From: a virus
Length of the DNA stretch: 41,888 nt
IMG/VR virus record: IMGVR_UViG_3300027996_000068
Coordinates: 1-41,888 of that record
Reading direction: 5' to 3' (one strand)
The translations under genes and the position numbers were made by a program. Under the pieces are notes generated by a model, which ran no database searches, was not told the origin of the DNA, and worked only from the letters and a program-made list of their open reading frames with translations. Below are positions 36,168-41,888 of the stretch, one piece after another. Positions within the stretch are counted from its first letter, which is position 1; every line of letters begins with the position of its first letter.

Positions 36168-37331
36168 GTGGAAAAGAAATTACTATATAAAGTATTAAGT
36201 TATTTAGGATTTATAACTTCTGCAATATTCACTTATTTATCATATGTAAATGAAAGTTCAATTATGTTCGATAAAGTCCTTGCGTGTTGTATGACCCTTT
36301 GCACGCAAGGAGGAAGCTTCATCTTCTTCTATCACGCAACGCAAAAAAAGAAGAAGGCCTACATGATTATGGCAATACTATTATTTCTATTAAGCATCTA
36401 CGCAACTACAGACTATCAGGCTAAAAAGCAAGATAATACTTCACGCAAGGATTACGCAAACAGTGAAGAATATAATCAAAGTAAATTACAAAAACAATTA
36501 GTGTTAGAGAATAGGACCATAGCAATAGCAGACAAGAAAATATTAGAAGATGATATAAAAAGTGTTAGAACTGATATAAAAAGTGTTAAATCAAGATATA
36601 ATACGCAAATTAATTCACTAGTAACTGAAAAGAGCAAGGTAAAAGCCAACTGGCGTAAGGAACAAATAGACATTGAAATAAGGAATCTAAATAAAGAAAT
36701 GAATACTATTATTAAAACTAAAGAAACATTGCTAGAATCTAAAATAAACGAGGCTAAAGATATAAATACTACTGTTAATCTGAATGAGTATAATGTTAAT
36801 GATGAAGTTATTATAAAGATATCTAGTAGCAGTATGGGAATCATAAGCAGATTCAAAGGTTGGTTTGGTTGGGATGAAATGTTTTTAAGTTTTTTACAGC
36901 AAGTTTTATTTTCAATAATCTTTGAATGTACCGCAATATTTTTTCATTTGCTTAGCTGTGAGTCGCAACTATCGAGTATTACACGCAAGTCTGAAAAGCC
37001 TTTGCACTCAATGGATACGCAAGAATCGAAACCAGTTACGCAATTTAAAAAAGCAGATTTAAAAGTTGTAAAATGCTCACCCAAACCACGCAAAGCAATT
37101 TCACCCACCATAACAAATATTGATGATGACGAAGCTAGGAAATATTTAAAAGTAATGTATGAAACAGCTCAAAATAAAAAATGTATAGGATATAAAAAAA
37201 TATCTGAATTAGCTGGAATAAAAGAAAGTAAAGGTAGAAATATATTTGAGTATTTAAAATTAACAAATGCAATACAAAAGATAGATGGTAGCATGACTAT
37301 TAAAAAAAATAGGGATGAGGTAGCTATATGA
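36168..37331 (+). CDS. Membrane-anchored protein with coiled coil and C-terminal winged-helix-like domain
   Basis: A 387-residue protein (GTG start, GGAGG seven bases before). Hydrophobic segments at about 10-27, 36-55 and 65-82 cross the membrane, then a long coiled coil (102-200), a fourth hydrophobic segment (238-262, 'FLSFLQQVLFSIIFECTAIFF'), a Pro/Lys linker and a C-terminal domain (321-380) with 'IGYKKISELAGIKESKGRNIFEYLKLTNAIQKIDGSMTI', which reads as a winged helix. The gene contains twelve ACGCAA motifs in all three codon phases. It could tether phage DNA to the membrane, like phi29 p16.7 in principle, or act in partition. No family recognised; function is inference. Confidence 0.72.
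   Translation: MEKKLLYKVLSYLGFITSAIFTYLSYVNESSIMFDKVLACCMTLCTQGGSFIFFYHATQKKKKAYMIMAILLFLLSIYATTDYQAKKQDNTSRKDYANSEEYNQSKLQKQLVLENRTIAIADKKILEDDIKSVRTDIKSVKSRYNTQINSLVTEKSKVKANWRKEQIDIEIRNLNKEMNTIIKTKETLLESKINEAKDINTTVNLNEYNVNDEVIIKISSSSMGIISRFKGWFGWDEMFLSFLQQVLFSIIFECTAIFFHLLSCESQLSSITRKSEKPLHSMDTQESKPVTQFKKADLKVVKCSPKPRKAISPTITNIDDDEARKYLKVMYETAQNKKCIGYKKISELAGIKESKGRNIFEYLKLTNAIQKIDGSMTIKKNRDEVAI
36278..37093 (+). repeat. Intragenic ACGCAA motif array
   Basis: ACGCAA occurs at 36303, 36334, 36339, 36400, 36443, 36454, 36603, 36983, 37017, 37038 and 37088, and inverted (TTGCGT) at 36280. The first pair forms a perfect 10-bp inverted repeat, TCCTTGCGTG/CACGCAAGGA (36277-36286 and 36302-36311). 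Five copies are in codon phase 0, three in phase 1, three in phase 2, so the protein sequence does not explain them. Elsewhere I saw only scattered single copies (for example 7623, 8518, 13881, 41546). Confidence 0.88.
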
Positions 37332-37444
37332 GAAATGATAAGATTAAACTAGAAATTCAACAACTTGAATTAAGTATAAAGAATTTATCGTTAGAGGAAA
37401 TGGAACAACTTATAAAATTACAAATAGCTTGTTTGAAAGGGTGA
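37328..37444 (+). CDS. Very small helical protein coupled to the membrane protein gene
   Basis: A 38-residue protein: MRNDKIKLEIQQLELSIKNL..., helical. The ATG overlaps the TGA of the membrane protein gene (ATGA), which indicates translational coupling. The end overlaps the GTG of the next gene. No family recognised. Confidence 0.5.
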   Translation: MRNDKIKLEIQQLELSIKNLSLEEMEQLIKLQIACLKG

Positions 37445-37662
37445 TTGATATTAAAAATTTTAATGAATTAATAAAAGATAGAATGATTGAAATAGGCAAG
37501 GGCACTAGTGAAGAACGTATGTTGCATTATATCGAACTTCACTTCTGGACAGAATTGAAAAGTGTAGCCATGATTATATGTAACCATGATGATGAAAACA
37601 AAGAGTTAAAAGTATTAAAAACTTTGACTAGTCAACTAACAGAATATAAGAATATGAATTAA
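37441..37662 (+). CDS. Small hypothetical protein (GTG start)
   Basis: A 73-residue protein: MIDIKNFNELIKDRMIEIGKGTSEERMLHYIELHFWTELKSVAMIIC..., helical, ending TSQLTEYKNMN. GTG at 37441 overlaps the stop of the gene before; a TTG at 37429 in the same frame is a less likely start. It is the last gene before the terminator at 37676. No family recognised. Confidence 0.55.
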   Translation: MIDIKNFNELIKDRMIEIGKGTSEERMLHYIELHFWTELKSVAMIICNHDDENKELKVLKTLTSQLTEYKNMN

Positions 37663-37675
37663 TAAATAAAAAAAA

Positions 37676-37705
37676 AGGCTCTCTACTAGTTAGGGAGTCT
37701 TTTTT
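37676..37705 (+). terminator. Terminator between the two regulatory units (first copy)
   Basis: A 10-bp stem (AGGCTCTCTA with TAGGGAGTCT, two G-U pairs) around CTAGT, flanked by A6 and T6, so it can work in both directions. The core is repeated almost exactly at 38586. Confidence 0.85.
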
Positions 37706-37706
37706 A

Positions 37707-37735
37707 TTGACTCATATGTTACAATGTGTTACCAT
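37707..37735 (+). promoter_or_regulatory. Promoter of the second RHH-Rha unit
   Basis: TTGACT (37707-37712), 17-base spacer, TACCAT (37730-37735, 4 of 6 match). TGTTAC is repeated at 37717 and 37727, ten bases apart, as expected for RHH operator half-sites. Confidence 0.55.
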
Positions 37736-37754
37736 ACTGAAAGGAGGTGATATT

Positions 37755-37925
37755 TTGATTAAAGATACTACGATTACTATAAGAATAAATAGTAAGCAGA
37801 AAATCGTGGCTCAAACCAAAGCAGACAAATTAAACAGATCTTTGACAAACTACATTGAGAATCTCATTAAAATCGACTTAAAGGAGCTGTGTTATGAAGG
37901 AGTTAGTAATAGTGAAGAAGGTTAA
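37755..37925 (+). CDS. Ribbon-helix-helix regulator (TTG start)
   Basis: A 56-residue protein: 'MIKDTTITIRINSKQKIVAQTKADKLNRSLTNYIENLI' is a clear RHH: strand ITIRIN, helix, 'LNRS' turn, helix. TTG at 37755 is chosen because AAGGAGGTG lies six bases before it; the ATG at 37707 would overlap the promoter. It is cotranslated with the second Rha copy (32-base overlap). It is not close in sequence to the RHH at 34728. Confidence 0.75.
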   Translation: MIKDTTITIRINSKQKIVAQTKADKLNRSLTNYIENLIKIDLKELCYEGVSNSEEG

Positions 37926-38577
37926 TAAAAAAGATGTCCCAGTAACAACAACTAAAATTATTGCAGATGAAGTAGGGAAATCACACAGGAGTATTTATTT
38001 GTTAGTAGAAAAGTTTAAAAGTGACTTTGAAATCTTCGGAAGGGTATCATCCCAAATGACACCCTTTGATACAAAAGGTGGTCAACAAAACTTAAAAATT
38101 TATATTTTAAATGAGCAACAAACAACTTTATTAATAACATATCTTAGAAATAACGAAAGAGTTAGAGAGTTTAAAATTAAATTAGTGCAACAATTTTTTG
38201 AAATGAAAGAGTTTATACAACAAAAGCAAACTGACGAATGGAAAGGTGCAAGAGAAGATACTAAGAAATTTAATAGGACCTTAACTGATGCTATAAAAGA
38301 CTTTGTAGAATATGCCGAATCACAAGGAAGTAAAAGTTATAACAGATATTATAAAATTTATGCTGACCTTGTAAATAAATGTTTGAACATTGAATCTGGA
38401 AATAGAAATAATCTATCATCCGATTCAATGCGTGACCAAACATTTATAAGTAAGTTTCTTGAAAAAGAAATCTACAAGGGTATTACCGATAATACTAATT
38501 ATAAACAAATTTATCAGAATTGCAAACATAAAGTTGAATATTTCATGGAATGTTTTGGATTAAAATTAAAAGCTTAA
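37894..38577 (+). CDS. Rha-family regulatory protein (second copy)
   Basis: A 227-residue paralogue of the protein at 35015. The Rha domain has 'TTTKIIADEVGKSHRSIYLLVEKF', 'GGQQNLKIYILNEQQTTLLITYLRNNERVREFKIKLVQQFFEMKEF'. The C-terminal half shares 'DFVEYAESQGSKSYNRYYKIYADLVNKCLN' with 'VFIEYATEQGSKSPKMYYVHFAKLINKALG' of the first copy. The N-terminal half is more diverged, so the two probably recognise different targets. It is preceded by an RHH gene, as is the first copy, and followed by a terminator. Confidence 0.82.
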   Translation: MKELVIVKKVNKKDVPVTTTKIIADEVGKSHRSIYLLVEKFKSDFEIFGRVSSQMTPFDTKGGQQNLKIYILNEQQTTLLITYLRNNERVREFKIKLVQQFFEMKEFIQQKQTDEWKGAREDTKKFNRTLTDAIKDFVEYAESQGSKSYNRYYKIYADLVNKCLNIESGNRNNLSSDSMRDQTFISKFLEKEIYKGITDNTNYKQIYQNCKHKVEYFMECFGLKLKA

Positions 38578-38585
38578 ATAAAAAA

Positions 38586-38613
38586 AGACTCTCTACTAGT
38601 TAGGGAGTCTTTT
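38586..38613 (+). terminator. Terminator between the regulatory module and lysis operon (second copy)
   Basis: AGACTCTCTA and TAGGGAGTCT pair around CTAGT, flanked by A7 and T4. Over the core it is the same sequence as the terminator at 37676. It separates the converging + and - transcripts and can act both ways. Confidence 0.85.
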
Positions 38614-38659
38614 CAAGGAGATAATGCAGAAATACATGGATATTGATTCATTAATCTAT

Positions 38660-39298
38660 TTAAATGTGGTTGTTAACTCTTAAATTTTGCAATTCTTCAA
38701 CTTTTTCTTTGTAAATTTTCTTTAATTCATCATACTTTTCTCTATCTTTTCTTATAATTCTATCTAATCTTTGAATTTCTGTAACTAGATAATTATTTTG
38801 TGTATTTAGTAATTCATTATCTTGTATAATTGTATCATAATCAATTAACTCTTTGCTAGTTCTTTCTTCAATTTCTTTTACATTAATATTTTGTCCTGGG
38901 CAATTAGTGCTGTTAAATTCATTATGCCCCTTAACATATTTAATGTTGGGATTCTCTTTTTTTAGATATCTTATAAGCCATTCCAGTGCCTTCATATCCT
39001 GCTTGCTAATATAATCTTTGTTGTAATTGCCTTGTACTGCAATATTAACTGTATGGTCATTGTGACCTCTTACACCTGCATCTTTGTACTCCATACCTCT
39101 AACTTTGTAAATAACACCTAAAAAAATGTAATATGAGTATCCTAACCAACTCCAAGCATTGGAATCAATGTGATAATCCGTATTGATTTTAATGCTATTG
39201 TTATTACCAGTATGATGTACAACTGCTGTATCAATTTTAGTAGGGTCTAAAGGCTCTAACCATTTTGGCTTTCTGTAAGTATAATCAATAATTTCCAT
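38660..39298 (-). CDS. N-acetylmuramoyl-L-alanine amidase (endolysin)
   Basis: A 212-residue Amidase_2-type enzyme. Zinc ligands are His28 (in 'VVHHTG'), His125 (in 'KGHNEF') and Cys133 (in 'TNCPGQ'); 'GVRGHNDHTVNIAVQGNY' is the typical middle region. It cuts the amide bond between muramic acid and the stem peptide and releases progeny. The C-terminal 65 residues are a charged coiled coil instead of a cell-wall-binding domain. No signal peptide, so export needs the holin. The ATG overlaps the holin stop by one base. Confidence 0.95.
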   Translation of the reverse strand: MEIIDYTYRKPKWLEPLDPTKIDTAVVHHTGNNNSIKINTDYHIDSNAWSWLGYSYYIFLGVIYKVRGMEYKDAGVRGHNDHTVNIAVQGNYNKDYISKQDMKALEWLIRYLKKENPNIKYVKGHNEFNSTNCPGQNINVKEIEERTSKELIDYDTIIQDNELLNTQNNYLVTEIQRLDRIIRKDREKYDELKKIYKEKVEELQNLRVNNHI

Positions 39299-39486
39299 TA
39301 CATAGCACCTCCTTTATCAATATATCCTTTACCTTCTTTAGGATTGGATATAATACCAGCTATCACCAAAGTTGATAAAATACTATTGGTCATGGTTTCA
39401 AAATTGTCTGGCAAGTAGTCAACAAAGATGAGTGATAATGTAGATATAATAGATACCCATAATCCATAATTTTTCCACTTATTCAT
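39298..39486 (-). CDS. Holin (phi LC3-like)
   Basis: A 62-residue protein with two hydrophobic segments: 'YGLWVSIISTLSLIFVDYL' (8-26) and 'ILSTLVIAGIISNPK' (36-50), a basic start and a C-terminal 'PKEGKGYIDKG'. The WKxxxFW-like start and 'GIISNPxxKG' end resemble phi LC3-type holins. It lies directly before the amidase. It should form the membrane hole that releases the endolysin. The ribosome site is AAATGAGGTGATTAA. Confidence 0.85.
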   Translation of the reverse strand: MNKWKNYGLWVSIISTLSLIFVDYLPDNFETMTNSILSTLVIAGIISNPKEGKGYIDKGGAM

Positions 39487-39495
39487 TTAATCACC

Positions 39496-39684
39496 TCATT
39501 TTTTTATATACTCATTCGCTAAAAAGGCTAATAGTAGAATTGAATTAGCACCCACCAAAGCCATAACTCCAATTAATATCTTTATGTAAACATCATGTGT
39601 AGTTATTGATTTGTCCATTCTTTCAATACGCTCCTTTTCTAAGCATACAGCATGTTGTGACGAATTTGTAGGCATATTTTCCAC
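39496..39684 (-). CDS. Haemolysin XhlA-like accessory lysis protein
   Basis: A 62-residue protein with a charged N-terminal half ('CLEKERIERMDKSITTHDVYI') and a C-terminal membrane helix 'ILIGVMALVGANSILLLAFL'. Size, topology and position before the holin match XhlA-like lysis proteins of Bacillus phages. It probably assists hole formation or timing. Confidence 0.75.
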   Translation of the reverse strand: MENMPTNSSQHAVCLEKERIERMDKSITTHDVYIKILIGVMALVGANSILLLAFLANEYIKK

Positions 39685-39690
39685 CTTCTA

Positions 39691-40035
39691 TTATTTAATT
39701 TTCTTTCTCTTTTCTTTTCTAAAATCCATTAATTGTTTTTTCTGTTCTGATAAAATAAATCCTTCTTTTTCTGCCCAATTTACTATATCTTCAAATATTT
39801 CTAGTAGTTCTGGAGTAGTATTATTTAATTCGCTTGTTATTTGATGATTTATTTCTTCTTGTGTTAATGTTTTTGGAAGTGGTGTTGTAAAAATTCCATC
39901 TTCGTATATATCATTTTGTTTAGTATCTGTTGAGCATTTTACAAATTGTTCTTCTATTTCTTTTACAAATTTACCCTTGGGATTAAAATTAATAATTTCT
40001 CTAACTTCTCCATTTTCTATTCTTGCATATTTCAT
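39691..40035 (-). CDS. Tail fibre assembly-like protein
   Basis: A 114-residue protein: 'MKYARIENGEVREIINFNPKGKF', 'CSTDTKQNDIYEDGIFTTPLP', then a helical region to the C-terminus. The N-terminal pattern is that of small tail fibre assembly / chaperone proteins encoded directly after fibre genes, as here, three bases after the fibre gene. The second half is Glu/Lys-rich. Confidence 0.72.
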   Translation of the reverse strand: MKYARIENGEVREIINFNPKGKFVKEIEEQFVKCSTDTKQNDIYEDGIFTTPLPKTLTQEEINHQITSELNNTTPELLEIFEDIVNWAEKEGFILSEQKKQLMDFRKEKRKKIK

Positions 40036-40038
40036 AAA

Positions 40039-41097
40039 TTAACCCTCCATCCAATCAACTATAACGATTCCATCTGCACCAGCATCGCCAAAATCTCCTG
40101 TACCAGTACCACCACCACCACCATATCCGTAAGACTCACCAAATAAAATATGCGGTTGCTTAACATTATTGTTACAATTTAACCCATTAGACTCAAATGT
40201 AAAATTACCTTTAGCACCTGTAATATTTACATCTCCACCTGTACCTGTTCCACCTGCTCCACCTATACCGAAACTTGAACCAGATACTCCACCAGAACCG
40301 CCATTTGCAGTGCAATAAGCCCCAAAAGATGAAGCACCACCATTATTCCCATTTACACCATCACTATCAGTAGTAGTTTGTTGAGCTCCACCAGAACCAA
40401 TAGTAACTGTTACTGCATCAGATTTAGATAATGTTACTATCTCAATACAAGTTCCACCAGTGCCACCACCACCGCCACGAGTATTAGAAGCTGTACCTGT
40501 AGAACTACCACTTGCACCACCACCACAAACAGTAACTTTATAATTACCTGTAAAAGGTGCAGTGAATGTTCCATTAGCAGTAAACACTTGATTCATAGGT
40601 TTAACTTTAAATTGATTAGATACAATAAAAGCATCTTCAACCCCATCATAAACAATAATATAAACGCCATCAGCAACAATATCTCCTGCCTCTAATACTT
40701 CAATTCCTGCACCTGTAACTTTTTTAATTGTCTTAGCACCTAAAGTATCAACGTTTATAGTTGAAGTAGTTGTGTTCTCTAAATTAAATTTTACTCTTAA
40801 TGTTAATCCTGTTGTGTAAGTTGTGTAATCTGGTGTAAAATCAGCAACATAAGTATTAGCCGAACCTGTTGTAACTACATATAGACCGTCACCGTTGTAT
40901 AAACTTTCCACTCCTTCATCTATATTATCCATTCTCGACTTATTAGGTGCTACTCCCGTTGCTGTTATTGTTCCTGGATTAGGTGTCATTGTTAAAGTGT
41001 CACCACTTGATATTGCACCACCACCACCTTTAGTTGCTACAAAATCTCTAGGTGTAGCAACATTTCTATCTTGCCACGTTGTCGGAATATAACCCAT
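40039..41097 (-). CDS. Tail fibre protein with glycine-rich tip
   Basis: A 352-residue protein. Residues 1-75 resemble the N-terminus of the baseplate protein encoded before it ('WQDRNVATPRDF...RMDNIDEGVESLYNG'), an attachment region. Residues 75-190 are a beta domain ('LTLRVKFNLENTTTSTINVDTLGAKTI'). From 187 on the protein is rich in Gly ('VCGGGASGSSTG', 'GGGGGTGG', 'GGAGGTGTGGDV') and ends 'DAGADGIVIVDWMEG', typical of polyglycine-II type fibre tips that carry variable receptor-binding loops. It is probably the receptor-binding fibre. Confidence 0.82.
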   Translation of the reverse strand: MGYIPTTWQDRNVATPRDFVATKGGGGAISSGDTLTMTPNPGTITATGVAPNKSRMDNIDEGVESLYNGDGLYVVTTGSANTYVADFTPDYTTYTTGLTLRVKFNLENTTTSTINVDTLGAKTIKKVTGAGIEVLEAGDIVADGVYIIVYDGVEDAFIVSNQFKVKPMNQVFTANGTFTAPFTGNYKVTVCGGGASGSSTGTASNTRGGGGGTGGTCIEIVTLSKSDAVTVTIGSGGAQQTTTDSDGVNGNNGGASSFGAYCTANGGSGGVSGSSFGIGGAGGTGTGGDVNITGAKGNFTFESNGLNCNNNVKQPHILFGESYGYGGGGGTGTGDFGDAGADGIVIVDWMEG

Positions 41098-41098
41098 A

Positions 41099-41533
41099 CT
41101 ATAAACCCTCCTCTGTTATTAAATCACCAGGACTATAACCACAATAAAAAGTCCCTAAGTACCAAAACGCATCTTTAATATTATTCAACATATTATATAA
41201 GTATAACAAATTTTGCTCTATTCTGTTAGTATCTACAAAAGAAAATGATTGTTGAACACTTGCCCAATTTACTTGAGGTGTAGTCCAAATCAGCGGTTCC
41301 CATGTAGCATTTTTAATAGATAATATATTATTCTCTATTCTGTTCCAATCGTCATAAAAATCAAACGAAGTTACTGTTCTCGGATAAGTAAATGTTGTAA
41401 TTGCAGGAATATAACCTATCGCCACAAATTCATCATAAAGATATTCTGTGTTTTCTTCTATCCTATCTGTATCACCAAAATTAATATAATCCGTATTATC
41501 CCAATCTATTACAGGTGTTACCCAACTAGCCAT
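41099..41533 (-). CDS. Small baseplate/fibre connector protein
   Basis: A 144-residue protein with three copies of a short helix: 'DRIEENTEYLYDEF', 'NRIENNILSIKN' and 'NRIEQNLLYLYNML', two of them preceded by 'W-TP-x2-W' and 'Y/F-x-F-x-D-T'. The repeats suggest a small modular connector. It lies between the hub gene and the fibre gene. I know the 'W...D.NRIE.N' pattern from baseplate-region proteins of Firmicutes phages. The ATG is one base before the hub stop. Confidence 0.72.
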   Translation of the reverse strand: MASWVTPVIDWDNTDYINFGDTDRIEENTEYLYDEFVAIGYIPAITTFTYPRTVTSFDFYDDWNRIENNILSIKNATWEPLIWTTPQVNWASVQQSFSFVDTNRIEQNLLYLYNMLNNIKDAFWYLGTFYCGYSPGDLITEEGL

Positions 41534-41888
41534 TTACTCACCCCCTTGCGTTACTGTTCTACCATTTAAGCCACCATTATATCTAAACTCGTTCTTTATT
41601 ATCCTAGATGTTTTATTTACTGCAAAATCATCTTCTACTATCACTCGGTCAATTCCAACTTCGTGAGCAGGATTCATATTCCAATTAACTTCATTTATAA
41701 ATCTTTCACTCTTAACTGTTTCAATCCAATCTGCTACATCAGATGCTATTGAATCAGATGCGATTAAAGGATTATTTAATTTAATAGATACTGTTTCCTC
41801 ACTATCTCCAATATCATCAAATACTTTTGTAAATATTGATTCAGCACGTTCTTGTACTGTACCAGTAGTGGTTATAGTTGCAAGTCCT
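41534..41888 (-). CDS. Tail hub-like protein, C-terminal part (continues at position 1573-1)
   Basis: The frame from the right edge down to the stop at 41534 gives the last part of the 598-residue tail protein whose start is at 1573. 41758-41883 repeats 1-126, so the unique part is 41534-41757 (74 residues, ending 'RYNGGLNGRTVTQGGE'). The last five bases of the window do not match the left copy and should be ignored. Confidence 0.88.
   Translation of the reverse strand, partial: GLATITTTGTVQERAESIFTKVFDDIGDSEETVSIKLNNPLIASDSIASDVADWIETVKSERFINEVNWNMNPAHEVGIDRVIVEDDFAVNKTSRIIKNEFRYNGGLNGRTVTQGGE
41758..41883. repeat. Right copy of the terminal redundancy (circular closure)
   Basis: Identical to 1-126. 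See the left copy. Together with the uninterrupted tail hub frame across the joint it shows that the molecule is circular or circularly permuted. Confidence 0.93.

Overview
The window is a complete, circularly closing genome of a tailed bacteriophage with a siphovirus-type layout. It is AT-rich, uses strong AGGAGG-type ribosome binding sites and some GTG/TTG starts, and encodes PBSX-type terminase, portal, minor capsid and tail proteins typical of phages of low-GC Firmicutes; a Clostridium-like host is my best guess (inference). The first 126 bases recur exactly at 41758-41883, and one tail gene runs off the left edge and re-enters at the right edge in the same reading frame. The true molecule is therefore about 41,757 bp and the window ends are an arbitrary cut.

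Layout. (1) 34.7-38.6 kb, + strand: a regulatory module with a ribbon-helix-helix (RHH) protein, a Rha-type antirepressor, small zinc and coiled-coil proteins, a large membrane protein with a DNA-binding-like C-terminus, then a second RHH plus Rha pair. (2) 34.6 kb down to 21.8 kb, - strand: early and replication genes (YdjM-like membrane protein, ERF annealing protein, CHC2 zinc-finger primase fragment, DUF927-type ATPase, an iteron cluster, SF2 helicase, VRR-NUC nuclease, an XRE repressor-like protein, MazG-like protein, SSB and many tiny proteins). (3) 21.8 kb down to 0 and around to 38.66 kb, - strand: the late operon. It runs small and large terminase, portal, minor capsid protein, scaffold, capsid, head decoration and fibre proteins, connector proteins, tail terminator, tail tube proteins, frameshifted tail chaperones, tape measure, tail hub, fibre with a glycine-rich tip, holin and amidase.

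Control. Two back-to-back promoters at 34.64-34.71 kb share two near-identical 20-bp operators and look like the main switch, with the RHH protein at 34.73 kb as the likely repressor. Three other RHH genes and an XRE gene each have their own promoter. The late operon starts with an extended -10 promoter followed within about 60 bp by a terminator, which suggests antitermination control. No integrase, transposase, tRNA or CRISPR was found.

Most unusual content. (a) Twelve ACGCAA hexamers, in all three codon phases, sit inside the gene for the membrane-anchored putative DNA-binding protein. (b) Eleven TCTAAC iterons flank a very AT-rich stretch at 28.1-28.4 kb, a candidate origin. (c) The virion core proteins carry extra surface domains: the tail terminator is fused to a lectin-like domain and six His-containing repeats, a second tail-tube protein contains an inserted jelly-roll domain, and an SGNH esterase gene lies between them. 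All functional statements come from reading the sequence by eye; no database search was run.
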